Part shown: positions 1 through 8,262 of the stretch, piece by piece
How positions within the stretch are numbered: position 1 is the stretch's first letter
Layout of the letters: the number at the start of each line of letters is the position of its first letter
Source: Betaproteobacteria bacterium
GTDB taxonomy: Bacteria > Pseudomonadota > Gammaproteobacteria > Burkholderiales > SG8-39
Direction: 5' to 3'
DNA length: 64,000 nt
Assembly (NCBI GenBank): GCA_016195915.1
Contig: JACPYS010000026.1
Location: forward strand, 1 to 64,000
Notes under the pieces: model-generated
The model's database searches: none
Seen by the model: the letters and a program-made list of their open reading frames with translations, nothing else
Told to the model about the DNA's origin: nothing
Program-made: the position numbers and the translations under genes

Positions 1-238
1 ATGCAGCGCCACATCCCGTGGTCGATCGCCACCGTGCGCTTTCGCTTGGGTCGCGCCATCGCCCGACATCTTCCGCAATGCCCGTGCTGCGGGAAACCGT
101 ACGTGCGAGTATCTAGATGTTAATAACACAGTACAATTAAGTAGAGCTCCATGAATGATTGGCGTGACTCGGTCAAGTCTGCGCGCGTGCTCGAGGCGAC
201 GTCAAGATCAGATGCGAACGCGCAGGACGGCTATGCGC
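1..238. other. Left edge, no supported gene
   Basis: The only open stretch starting here is a 40-residue frame from position 1 to the TAA at 121-123, ending in a CPCC motif. It could be the tail of a gene cut by the window edge or chance. The rest, up to the stop of the minus-strand amidohydrolase, shows no recognisable gene, hairpin or repeat. Confidence 0.3.
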
Positions 239-1138
239 TCAGACGGGGTGGCGCCAGGCGAGCCACTCGTTCGCCGTCTTTCCCAGGATCCACTCCTTGT
301 CCCCGTCACCGAGGAAATCGAGCGCGAACCGGAAGTGGTTAATGCATTCGTCATAGGTGCACGGCAGCCGCGTCCAATCCGAACCCCACATCAGGCGGCG
401 GGGTCCGAACGCGTCGTAGATGCGGCGCAGATAGGGGGTCAGATTTGCAAACGGATAGGTTTCGGTTGTGTAGCACGGGACAGCGGAAGTCTTTACAGCC
501 ACGTTCGCATATCGCGCCAGCGCGAGGAGTTCGTCGAGATCGGCAAAGCACGCAGCGTCTCTCAATTCGCTGCAGCGGCCCATGTGGTCGAGGATCAGCT
601 TCAAGCCCGGATGGCGCTGCGCGATTGCGGGCACCTTGCCGAGCAGGCCAGGCACGAAAATCATCAGCGGAATACTGAGGCGTTCGCAGCCGCTCCAGAA
701 CCACTCGAGCGATTCATCTTCGAGCCATCGGCTCCACTGCGGCTTGTGGAAAGTCAGCCGGATACCGAGCATCCCGGGTTGGCTAAGCCACGAATCAAGA
801 CGAGATCGCGCATCCGGCGCCTCGATGTTGAACCGTCCCATGATGGCGAACCGCGTCGGATAGCGTGCCGCCGCTTCGAGCGCCGTGAGGTTGTCGTCGC
901 CGACGGGCGAGGGCGGCACGATGATCGCGCGATCGACGCCGGCCGCATCCATGGTGGCCAGCATTTCTTCCGCGCCGAGCGGTTCTGCACGGTGCGGGCG
1001 AGAACCCTCCGTGGCGACGAACACGCGGCTCGCGCGTGACTCCTGCGGCCACGCACGATCCTCGCGATGGGCTTCCCACAGGTGTACCTGGGAGTCGGTG
1101 ATGAGCACGTGTTCAATCCTTGTGTCCCGGGAAAGCAT
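239..1138 (-). CDS. Amidohydrolase family protein (amidohydrolase 2 type)
   Basis: A metal-dependent TIM-barrel hydrolase of the amidohydrolase-2 family, probably cytoplasmic and acting on a lactone, amide or carboxylate. The N-terminus carries a degenerate metal motif (DSQVHLW, where D-x-H-x-H is usual), the middle has the ILDHMGR strand, and the C-terminus has the LMWGSDWTRLP segment that normally supplies the last metal-binding Asp. I chose the ATG at 1138 (299 residues) because the longer frame starts with TTG at 1192 and adds 18 residues unlike the family. It is divergent from the truncated amidohydrolase and receptors at 1198 onward. The substrate cannot be told from sequence. Confidence 0.8.
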   Translation of the reverse strand: MLSRDTRIEHVLITDSQVHLWEAHREDRAWPQESRASRVFVATEGSRPHRAEPLGAEEMLATMDAAGVDRAIIVPPSPVGDDNLTALEAAARYPTRFAIMGRFNIEAPDARSRLDSWLSQPGMLGIRLTFHKPQWSRWLEDESLEWFWSGCERLSIPLMIFVPGLLGKVPAIAQRHPGLKLILDHMGRCSELRDAACFADLDELLALARYANVAVKTSAVPCYTTETYPFANLTPYLRRIYDAFGPRRLMWGSDWTRLPCTYDECINHFRFALDFLGDGDKEWILGKTANEWLAWRHPV

Positions 1139-1197
1139 AGCAGCCAGACCGCCTGTGCTATTTTCGGCCACGGGGATTTGTCCTACTATCAACCCGC

Positions 1198-1371
1198 ATG
1201 CCCTACCTCACCAAGCCGCCCGAGCCGAATCCGAGGGCGCCTCGCATCAAGGCCCCGCCGGGCGCCTGGGACTGCCAGCTGCACCTTTTCGGACCCGCGG
1301 AGCGCTATCCGATGGATCCGAAGAGTCCCTACACCAGCGACCCCGCGCTCTTTATGGAGCCTGACCCATGA
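1198..1371 (+). pseudogene. Truncated amidohydrolase N-terminus
   Basis: This 57-residue frame opens like a 2-pyrone-4,6-dicarboxylate-lactonase-type amidohydrolase: a Pro-rich lead, then GAWDCQLHLFGPAERYP, comparable with DCHMHVIGPFDRYP in the complete enzyme at 39020. It stops after SPYTSDPALFMEPDP, where family members continue for more than 200 residues. Its TGA (1369-1371) overlaps the ATG of the next receptor gene at 1368. I infer that a deletion removed the body of the enzyme and left its 5' end fused to the receptor operon, where it may now act only as a translated leader. A frameshift is less likely because no continuing barrel sequence follows in any frame. Confidence 0.6.
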
Positions 1372-2327
1372 GACTTCGTTCGTTTCTGCTTGCTTTGCTC
1401 CTGGGTGGCGCGGGTCTGGCACAGGCGCAAGGCTACCCGGGCAAGCCGATCCATATCGTGGTTCCGTTCGCCCCGGGCGGCGCGGTCGACGTGCTGGCGC
1501 GGACCATCGGGCAGCGGCTTTCCGAGCAGGTCGGCCAGGCGGTGATCGTAGATAACAAGCCGGGCGCCAACAGGAATATCGCGCCCGAATTCGTCGCGAA
1601 AAGCGCGCCCGATGGCTACACGGTGCTCATCGCCGCGAATGGCCTCGCGACGAACCCCACGTTTTTTCCGAATCTGCCTTTCAGCGTGGCGAGGGACTTC
1701 GCACCGGTCGCTTACATCGGCTACGCGCCGCTGATCCTGGTCGCTCCAGCGTCGTTCTCCGCAACATCGCTTGGCGAGGTCATTCGCCGGGCGAAAGCGG
1801 AGCCCGGGAAGCTTTCCTATGCGTCGGCGGGGTCCGGCACATCGGGGCATCTCGCTGCGGAGATGCTAAAGAGCGTTGCCGGAATCGACGTGCTCCACGT
1901 ACCGTACAAGGGCGGCGCCCCGGCGATCGTCGACATGCTCGGTGGCCGCATCTCCTTCATGATGCTCGACCCGCTGCAGTCGCTGCCACAGATCAAGGCA
2001 GATCGCTTGCGCGCGATCATGGTTGGCAGCCCGAAGCGCCTGCCGCTGATTCCGGATGTGCCGACCGCAGCCGAAGCGGGCTTGCCGGGATACGAAGCCA
2101 CGGTATGGTGGGGATTTCTGCTTCCCTCGAAGACGGCGAAGGACATCGTCGTCCGGCTGAACGAAGAATCCAACAGGGCGATGGCCGATCCGGGTGTGCG
2201 CAGGAAGCTCGAAGACATGGGAACGATCGTCGCAGGCGGAACGCCGCAGCAGTTCGGCGACTTCATCAGGGCGGAGACGGACAAGTGGGCAGCGGTGATC
2301 CGCAACGCGAACATCAAATCGGAGTGA
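1368..2327 (+). CDS. Bug/TctC-family tripartite tricarboxylate transporter receptor
   Basis: A periplasmic solute-binding receptor (319 aa) of the Bug/TctC family, which delivers carboxylates and related small molecules to TctAB-type membrane permeases. A signal peptide ending near AQAQG covers residues 1-21. The family landmarks follow in order: IHIVVPFAPGGAVDVLAR, DNKPGANRNIA, SAPDGYT, the LSYASAGSGTSGH segment and HVPYKGGAPAIVDML. The length is normal. The start overlaps the stop of the truncated amidohydrolase, and a second receptor begins 5 bp downstream, so the two are probably co-transcribed. No TctA or TctB gene is nearby. The ligand is unknown. Confidence 0.93.
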   Translation: MRLRSFLLALLLGGAGLAQAQGYPGKPIHIVVPFAPGGAVDVLARTIGQRLSEQVGQAVIVDNKPGANRNIAPEFVAKSAPDGYTVLIAANGLATNPTFFPNLPFSVARDFAPVAYIGYAPLILVAPASFSATSLGEVIRRAKAEPGKLSYASAGSGTSGHLAAEMLKSVAGIDVLHVPYKGGAPAIVDMLGGRISFMMLDPLQSLPQIKADRLRAIMVGSPKRLPLIPDVPTAAEAGLPGYEATVWWGFLLPSKTAKDIVVRLNEESNRAMADPGVRRKLEDMGTIVAGGTPQQFGDFIRAETDKWAAVIRNANIKSE

Positions 2328-2332
2328 TCCGC

Positions 2333-3283
2333 ATGAACCCCAGGACATGGCTGCTCGGTACCGTTGCCGCTCTGGTTGCCTCCGTCGCGATGGCGGACTG
2401 GCCGCAGGCACCGATCAAGATCGTCGTGCCGTTCGCTCCGGGTGCCTCCACGGACGTCGTGGTGCGCCGCATCGCGCCGAAGATGAGCGAGCTTCTCGGC
2501 CAACCGGTTCTCATCGACAACCGCGGCGGTGCAGGGGGCCTCATCGGTGCTCAGGCGGTGGCAGCCGCGCCGCCGGACGGATATACGCTTCTCGTCGCGA
2601 CGACCTCGCATACCTCGCAACCGTCGCTCGTGAAGAAGATGCCGTTCGACACGCAGAAGGACTTCGCGTCGATCGCGCTGATCGCGGACATGCCGGGAAT
2701 CATCGTGATCCATCCCGCCATGCCGGTGAATTCGTTTCGCGAGTTCCTCGAGTACGCGAAGCCCCGCAAGCTCAACTATGGCTCGGCGGGCTCGGGCACC
2801 TTTCCGCATCTCGGGATGGAGCTGCTGATCAATCGGGCGAAGACTCCGATGGTGCATGTTCCGTACAAGGGTGCCGCCCCTGCGCTGACAGACCTTGTCG
2901 CGGGCCACCTGGATGTCAAGCTGGACGCCTACGTTTCGGCCGGCAGGCACATCGCCGATGGCCGACTGAAGGCGCTGGCGGTGACCAGCGCGACGCGCAT
3001 TCCAGAACTGCCGAACGTGCCCACCGTCGCCGAATCGGGTTTCCCGGGCTATGAAGTGAACTACTGGATCGGCATCGTATCGCCGGCTGCCGTACCCGCG
3101 CCGGCTCGTACCAGGCTGGAGAAGGCGTTCGTGGACGCGATGACCGAGGAGAATCGCGCCGCGCTCGCGAAGAGCGGCGTGCGCCCGCTGGGGCAAGGCA
3201 GCAATGTGCTCGACGCGTTGATTCAACGCGAGCTCCTGCAGTGGCACGACCTCATTCGCGCCGCCAACATCACGGCAAACTGA
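2333..3283 (+). CDS. Bug/TctC-family receptor
   Basis: The second receptor (316 aa) in tandem with the one ending at 2327. A signal peptide (roughly MNPRTWLLGTVAALVASVAMA) precedes IKIVVPFAPGASTDVVVRR, the NRGGAGGLIGAQ loop, PPDGYTLLVA and HVPYKGAAPALTDLVAG. Its ligand-loop residues differ from the neighbour (ASTD against GAVD), so the two probably have different ligands or one is a diverged duplicate. The chosen ATG gives a complete signal peptide; the open frame upstream of it runs through the previous gene. Confidence 0.93.
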   Translation: MNPRTWLLGTVAALVASVAMADWPQAPIKIVVPFAPGASTDVVVRRIAPKMSELLGQPVLIDNRGGAGGLIGAQAVAAAPPDGYTLLVATTSHTSQPSLVKKMPFDTQKDFASIALIADMPGIIVIHPAMPVNSFREFLEYAKPRKLNYGSAGSGTFPHLGMELLINRAKTPMVHVPYKGAAPALTDLVAGHLDVKLDAYVSAGRHIADGRLKALAVTSATRIPELPNVPTVAESGFPGYEVNYWIGIVSPAAVPAPARTRLEKAFVDAMTEENRAALAKSGVRPLGQGSNVLDALIQRELLQWHDLIRAANITAN

Positions 3284-3385
3284 AAGGTTCCTTCGCTTGA
3301 AGGGCGGTATGTTCGGGAGGTATCGGGCGCGGGACTGTAACCGCGGCAAGCGCACGGTAAACTCTGTCACCGGAGGTCTGAGCCC

Positions 3386-3826
3386 ATGTATGTAGCCGAT
3401 GCGAAGCGCCTCACGGCCGCAGGCGCGAAAAAGATGATGGCTACGGCTATCGCGGAAGCGGAAAAAGCCGGAATCGCGATTTCGGTCGCGATCGCCGACG
3501 CGGGCGGTCACCTGATCCTGCTCGAGCGCATGGACGGGGGACGCTTCCATACGGTGCATTCGGCGACCACCAAAGCGGTCTGCGCGGCATCCAACAAGCG
3601 GCCTACAACGGCGCAGGGCGCGCAGGCGCAGCCGCTCGACACGATCCACGCCCTGGGGCTCGCGCTCGCCGCGGGAACCGAGCGCTGGACCGCGATGGAG
3701 GGCGGGTGTCCCGTGATCGTCGGCGGCGAGTGCATCGGCGGCATCGGCGTGAGCGGCGGCAGCTTCGAATTCGACGAGCGCCTCGCGCGCGAGGCGGTGG
3801 AATCGATCGGAGCGAGTGCGAAGTGA
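3386..3826 (+). CDS. GlcG/HbpS-family protein (DUF336)
   Basis: A 146-residue single-domain protein of the GlcG/HbpS family, known as haem-binding or uncharacterised companions of catabolic operons such as glc. Typical features are the long N-terminal helix, the strand SVAIADAGGHLILLERMDG, the helix HSATTKAVCAASNKRPT, and the Gly-rich end GECIGGIGVSGGSFEFDERLA. There is no signal peptide, so it should be cytoplasmic, unlike exported HbpS. It follows a 102-bp gap after the receptor pair and overlaps the oxidoreductase gene by 4 bp, indicating translational coupling. Its biochemical role is not known. Confidence 0.85.
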   Translation: MYVADAKRLTAAGAKKMMATAIAEAEKAGIAISVAIADAGGHLILLERMDGGRFHTVHSATTKAVCAASNKRPTTAQGAQAQPLDTIHALGLALAAGTERWTAMEGGCPVIVGGECIGGIGVSGGSFEFDERLAREAVESIGASAK

Positions 3827-4809
3827 AGGTCGCTTCGATCGGGCTGGGCTGGTGGTCCGATGTGCTCGCGGACGCGATCGAGCGCTCGGGCAAGCTGAGC
3901 ATTGCCGCGTGTTACTCGCGTTCCAGCGACAAACGGGCTGCATTTGCGAAGAAGTTCGAATGCAGGGCAGCGATGTCGTACGAGGAAATCCTCGACGACA
4001 AGAGCATCGAAGCGGTGATCAACACGACGCCCAACAACGCGCACCTCGAGACCACAGTCGCCGCCGCGCGCGCCGGCAAGCACGTGTTCCTCGACAAGCC
4101 GATCGCCAACACCGTCGCCGACGCTCGCGCCATCACCGAGGCCTGCCGCAAGGCGGGCGTGGTGCTCGCGATCGGCTACCAGCGGCGGCGCGAGAGCCAG
4201 TTCCGCTGGGTGCGCAGGCAGATCGAGGCCGGGGAATTCGGCAGATTGGTCAATGCCGAGGCCAACATCAGCCGTGACCGGGCCGGCAAGATCGACCTCG
4301 GCTCATGGCGCTACCAGGCCGAGGGGATGCCGGGAGGCGTGATGCTGCAGATCGGAATCCACTATACCGACGTGCTCGAGTACCTGATCGGGCCGATCAT
4401 CGCGGTGAGCGCGAGGCTCGCACAGCTGGTGCTCCCCGGGGACAATCCGGATGTCGCGAGCCTGGTGCTCGAGCACGAGAACGGCGCGCTCTCGACGCTC
4501 AACGCGAGCTATGCCTCGGCCTCCGAGTACTACGTCATCAACATCTACGGCAAGGAGGCCAGCGCGTATTACGACTTGCACCAGGGTTTGCGGTTCCTGA
4601 AGCGCGGCGAAACGACCGTCGCGCCCGTGCCCTGCGCAAGAAACGACGCCATCGTGGAGGAGATCGAGGAATTCGCCGCAGCGGCGCGCGGCGGGCCGCC
4701 GCCCGAGATGAGCGGCGAGCGCGCCACCGCCTCGCTCGCCGTGATTCGTGCCGGTCTGGTGTCCGCGCGGGAAGGACGCCGCGTCACGGTTGCGGAGGTT
4801 CTCGCATGA
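3823..4809 (+). CDS. Gfo/Idh/MocA-family NAD(P)-dependent oxidoreductase
   Basis: A two-domain dehydrogenase (328 aa) of the family acting on sugars, inositols and related alcohols or aldehydes. The Rossmann fold opens with MKVASIGLGWWSD; the conserved Lys of the EKP-like motif appears as FLDKP (91-93); the C-terminal alpha/beta domain includes GGVMLQIGIHYTDVLEYL, carrying the usual catalytic His. Translation starts at GTG 3823, overlapping the preceding TGA, and its own stop overlaps the receptor start at 4806, so the three genes form a tightly coupled operon. The substrate is presumably what the receptor captures, but nothing in the sequence identifies it. Confidence 0.88.
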   Translation: MKVASIGLGWWSDVLADAIERSGKLSIAACYSRSSDKRAAFAKKFECRAAMSYEEILDDKSIEAVINTTPNNAHLETTVAAARAGKHVFLDKPIANTVADARAITEACRKAGVVLAIGYQRRRESQFRWVRRQIEAGEFGRLVNAEANISRDRAGKIDLGSWRYQAEGMPGGVMLQIGIHYTDVLEYLIGPIIAVSARLAQLVLPGDNPDVASLVLEHENGALSTLNASYASASEYYVINIYGKEASAYYDLHQGLRFLKRGETTVAPVPCARNDAIVEEIEEFAAAARGGPPPEMSGERATASLAVIRAGLVSAREGRRVTVAEVLA

Positions 4810-5759
4810 ACTTTCTGCTCGGATTTCTACTCGCGATGTTCTCGACCGGACTGACCGCGCAGGACCTCTCCTATCCGCATAAGGGCAACATCGAGATCAC
4901 GGTGCTCTTTCCGGCCGGCTCCTCGGCGGACATCACGGCGCGCGTTCTCGCCGAAGGCCTGGGCCGGCAGCTGGGCGTGAATGTCCTGGTGGTGAACCGG
5001 CCGGGAGCGGGCGGCGGGATCGGCTACAAGTACGTGGCAGGCCAGAAGCCCGACGGCTACTCGCTGGTATGGAACTCGAACTCGATCTCGACCACGTTTC
5101 ACTCCGGCCAGCTGGCATTCGACTACAAGGCGTTCGATGCGGTGGCGCGGGTGCTGGTCGAATCGCCGCTCGTCGCGGTGCGCAGCGACGCGAAGTGGAA
5201 GACGCTGGGCGATTTGATCGCCGACGCCAGGGCGCGCCCCGGCAGGATCACGGTGGCCAATTCGGGCACCGGCAGCCATACGCACATCTCGTCCGTGGCG
5301 CTGTTCAGTGCCGTGCAGGTCGCGGTGGTGGACGTGCCGCACGGCGCCGCGCAGGTGGTGCCGAACCTGCTCGGTGGCCATGTCGAGGCGACAGTTCAGC
5401 TGCCCGGCGCGCTTGCCTCGCATATTAAGTCCGGTTCAGTGAGGGCGCTCGCCGCACTGATCCCGAAGCGCGATCCTGCCCTGCCCGAAGTTCCGACGGC
5501 GCGCGAGCAGGGCGTCAACGTGTCGCTCGAAGCCTGGCGCGGCATCGCGGTACCCCGGGGCACCCCGATCGGCGTCATCGCCGTGCTCGAGCACGCCATC
5601 CGCAGGACGGTGGAGAGCCCGGAATTCACGCGCAGCTGCGAGAAGTACGCGGTTCGCCCGGCGTTCATGCCGGCGGCGGAGTTTGGAGAGCTGATTGCGA
5701 AGGAGGACGCGGAACTCGCCGTCCTGATGCAATCGATCGGGCTCAAGAAAAATCCCTGA
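4806..5759 (+). CDS. Bug/TctC-family receptor
   Basis: A periplasmic receptor (317 aa) with a short signal peptide ending at LTAQ, then IEITVLFPAGSSADITARVL, NRPGAGGGIGYKYV and KPDGYSLVWNSN. The family HVPYKG motif is altered here to DVPHGAAQVVPNLLGG, which changes a loop that normally contacts the ligand; specificity may be unusual. ATGA overlap with the oxidoreductase upstream. It ends 12 bp before the convergent GntR gene, with no strong hairpin terminator in the gap. Confidence 0.9.
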   Translation: MNFLLGFLLAMFSTGLTAQDLSYPHKGNIEITVLFPAGSSADITARVLAEGLGRQLGVNVLVVNRPGAGGGIGYKYVAGQKPDGYSLVWNSNSISTTFHSGQLAFDYKAFDAVARVLVESPLVAVRSDAKWKTLGDLIADARARPGRITVANSGTGSHTHISSVALFSAVQVAVVDVPHGAAQVVPNLLGGHVEATVQLPGALASHIKSGSVRALAALIPKRDPALPEVPTAREQGVNVSLEAWRGIAVPRGTPIGVIAVLEHAIRRTVESPEFTRSCEKYAVRPAFMPAAEFGELIAKEDAELAVLMQSIGLKKNP

Positions 5760-5771
5760 CCTGACCGGGTG

Positions 5772-6491
5772 CTAGGCGCGCGGGCGCCGCTCCCTTTCGC
5801 GCGCGGCGCGCTCCTCGCGTTCGCGGCGGTCCAGTTCCACGAGTCCCGCGGCAAGGTTCTGCATCGAGAGGCGCCGGTGCATCGCTTCCGCGGTATCGCC
5901 GTCCCGGGCGACGATCGCCCGTATCAGCTTTCGCCAGTTGGCAAGCGACTTCTTGCGGCGTCCGGGCGTGGTCAAGCCGAGGCGCGAGTAGCGGCCGATG
6001 CGCTGCGCGAAGGACGTGATGTAGTCGAGCAGTTGCTGGTTGCCGGAGGAGCGCGCAAGCACCGCTACCAGGTCCGCGCTCGCACGTGCGTAGGCCGTGG
6101 CGCCGTTGCGCGCGGCCTGCAGCGCGCGAAAACCGGCGAACAGCAGGCGCTCCACCTCGGGCGTGCACGACAACGCCACCCGGCGCGACACCAGGCCGAG
6201 CAGCACGGCGCGGATCTCGAACAGGTCCTCGAGTTCCTTGCGCGAGAGCTTGGTGACCTGCGCGCCGCGCTGCGGCACGATCGAGACCAGCCCGCGGTTC
6301 TCGAGGATGCGCAGCGACTCGCGGATGGTGGCGCGGCTGACGCCGAAGGTCTGCGCGAGCCCGGTCTCCTTGAGCCGCTCCCCCGGGGGAAACGTCTCGT
6401 CGATGATCCCGCCGCCGATCCGCTCGGCGATCTGCAGCGGCAGGGTCGGGGTCAGCGGCTCTGCGAGCATGCGGTTCGGCATGGCGGACAT
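5772..6491 (-). CDS. GntR-family regulator, FCD/FadR subfamily
   Basis: A DNA-binding transcription factor of about 239 residues. The N-terminal winged helix-turn-helix includes LKETGLAQTFGVSRATIRES and LRILENRGLVSIVPQRGAQV; the all-helical C-terminal FCD domain (about residues 90-215) normally binds a carboxylate or other small effector. ATG 6491 and ATG 6482 are both reasonable starts; a longer frame to 6590 would run into the divergent promoter region. It lies head-to-head with the thiamine-diphosphate enzyme, and a perfect palindrome (6520-6529) sits between them, so it most likely controls that operon. Confidence 0.88.
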   Translation of the reverse strand: MSAMPNRMLAEPLTPTLPLQIAERIGGGIIDETFPPGERLKETGLAQTFGVSRATIRESLRILENRGLVSIVPQRGAQVTKLSRKELEDLFEIRAVLLGLVSRRVALSCTPEVERLLFAGFRALQAARNGATAYARASADLVAVLARSSGNQQLLDYITSFAQRIGRYSRLGLTTPGRRKKSLANWRKLIRAIVARDGDTAEAMHRRLSMQNLAAGLVELDRREREERAARERERRPRA

Positions 6492-6519
6492 TCTAGCCGC
6501 CGCAGTTTCTTTTGCCCGG

Positions 6520-6529
6520 ATGTCGACAT
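6520..6529. promoter_or_regulatory. Candidate GntR operator, ATGTCGACAT
   Basis: A perfect 10-bp palindrome midway between divergent starts at 6491 and 6568. Its core, TGTCGACA, fits the GTM/KAC half-site pattern described for FadR-subfamily GntR proteins. Position and regulator type agree, but a 10-bp palindrome alone is weak evidence. Confidence 0.4.
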
Positions 6530-6567
6530 TATGGCAAGATCGATTCGATTCCAAAGGAGGGGTGCGC

Positions 6568-8262
6568 ATGGCAAGCATGCCGGGAGGCAAGGCGGTGGTC
6601 GAGTCGCTGCGGGCGGAAGGCGTCAGGCACGTGTTCGGCCTGATCGGCTCGGCGGGTATGGAGATCTTTGACGCGCTCTACGACGCGAAGGACATCGGCT
6701 TCATCGGGGTGCGCGACGAGCGAACCGGAACACACATGGCCGACGGCTATGCGCGGGCCTCGGGCCGTGCAGGCGTGATCATCGCGGGACAGAACGGCCC
6801 CGGCGCCACCAACCTCGTCACCGGACTGGCGCAGGCGAACGCGGCATACTCGCCGGTGGTGGCGCTCGTCGGGTCGCTCTCCTCGGCGCACATCTACCGC
6901 GACGCGTTCCAGGAAGTCGACCAGCAGGCGCTGTTCAAGCCGATCACCAAGCGCACCTGGACGGCGACCCAGGCGGCGCGGATCCCCGAGATGATGCGCG
7001 AGGCGTTCCGCACTGCCATGACGCCGCGGCGCGGCCCGGTGGCGCTGAACCTGCCGCGCGACCTCCTCGCCGAGCACATCGAACCGGGCGAACTCTACGC
7101 GCCGCAGGGACGAGAGGCGATGGGACGCGCCGCAGGCGACCCGGAACTGGTGGAACGCGCTGCGAAGCTGCTGGCCGGCGCCGAGCGGCCGCTGATCATC
7201 GCCGGGGGCGGGATCAAGAACGCTCGCACGCACGGCGAGCTGCTGCCGCTGGCCGAGCTGCTGCATGCGCCGGTCGCCGCCTCGCCGGGGCACGGCGACG
7301 CGCTACCGTGCACCCATGCGCTCTACGCGGGCCAGGTCGGGCCGCGCGGCAACGCGGTCGCCTCGGCGCTGGCGCGCGAAGCCGATGTGATTCTGGCGAT
7401 CGGCACGCGCCTCGGTTTCAACACCACCTTTTATTCCTGGGACAACCTCAACCGCTCGGCGCGCATCATCCAGGTCGATATCGAGCCGGCGGCGATCGGG
7501 CGATTTTTCCCGGTGGAAATCGGCATCGAAGGCGACGCGGGCCGCGTCGCGGCGGATCTGGCGCGTGCGCTCGCCGGGCACAAGGCTGGAGCCGCCGTGA
7601 TTTGGGCCGAGGATTTCCGCGCGAAGCGTGCGGCGCTGCTGGCGGAACGCGATGCGCTCGGCGCGCGGCCCGGACACCCGATTCAGCCCGCCGCGCTGTA
7701 CCGCGCGCTGCGCGCGGCGCTGCCCGAGGACACGATGTTCGTGATGGATGCGGGAACGCTGTGCCTGCAGGCCACCGACCAGATGCTCTACCGGCAGCCG
7801 CCAGCGCTTTTTTCTCCGCTCGACTTCGGTCTGGTGGGGTTCTCCTACGCCGCGGCGCTCGGGGTGAAGCTCGCCTGCCCGGCGCGCACGGTGGTGAGCA
7901 TGATGGGCGACGGCGGATTCGGCATGACGCTGGGCGAAATCGGAACTGCCGTGAGCCACGGGATCAACACCGTCTGCATCGTGATGAACAACGGCTGCTG
8001 GGGCGCCGAAAAAGCGTATCAGCGCGACTTCTTCGGCGAGCGCTACATCGGCGCCGACGTCCTGAGTCCGCCGTATGACCAGGTCGCCGAGCTCTATGGC
8101 GCACGCGGTTTCCGCGTCGAGCGGTCCGGGCAGATCGAAGCTACGGTGCGCGAAGCGGTGGCCTGCGGCAAGCCCGCGGTGGTCGACATCATGGTAGACC
8201 CGAGTGCGCTCTACAGTTTCCGGCGCGACTCGTTCAAACACCGGGACAAGCCGGCCAAGTGA
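6568..8262 (+). CDS. Thiamine-diphosphate-dependent enzyme, acetolactate synthase/Xsc-like
   Basis: A 564-residue ThDP enzyme with the usual three domains: PYR (about 1-170, with the conserved Glu in RDERTGTHMADGYAR), central (about 190-330), and PP (about 370-540, GDG at about residue 447 and NNG about 25 residues later). Segments such as FGLIGSAGMEIFDAL, FQEVDQQALFKPIT and NNGCWGAEK resemble sulfoacetaldehyde acetyltransferase (Xsc) more than biosynthetic acetolactate synthase. No regulatory subunit gene follows, which argues against branched-chain synthesis. A strong ribosome-binding site, AAAGGAGG, lies 8 bp before the ATG. The GMC oxidoreductase start overlaps its stop. The true substrate is uncertain. 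Confidence 0.85.
   Translation: MASMPGGKAVVESLRAEGVRHVFGLIGSAGMEIFDALYDAKDIGFIGVRDERTGTHMADGYARASGRAGVIIAGQNGPGATNLVTGLAQANAAYSPVVALVGSLSSAHIYRDAFQEVDQQALFKPITKRTWTATQAARIPEMMREAFRTAMTPRRGPVALNLPRDLLAEHIEPGELYAPQGREAMGRAAGDPELVERAAKLLAGAERPLIIAGGGIKNARTHGELLPLAELLHAPVAASPGHGDALPCTHALYAGQVGPRGNAVASALAREADVILAIGTRLGFNTTFYSWDNLNRSARIIQVDIEPAAIGRFFPVEIGIEGDAGRVAADLARALAGHKAGAAVIWAEDFRAKRAALLAERDALGARPGHPIQPAALYRALRAALPEDTMFVMDAGTLCLQATDQMLYRQPPALFSPLDFGLVGFSYAAALGVKLACPARTVVSMMGDGGFGMTLGEIGTAVSHGINTVCIVMNNGCWGAEKAYQRDFFGERYIGADVLSPPYDQVAELYGARGFRVERSGQIEATVREAVACGKPAVVDIMVDPSALYSFRRDSFKHRDKPAK

Noticed and set aside
155-1039. Long plus-strand frame of 294 residues opposite the first amidohydrolase
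   Set aside because: Arg/Ala-rich composition without motifs; it is the antisense of a gene with clear catalytic segments.
1817-3943. 708-residue minus-strand frame across two receptors and the GlcG gene
   Set aside because: Covers three well-supported plus-strand genes and shows no domain; a high-GC shadow frame.
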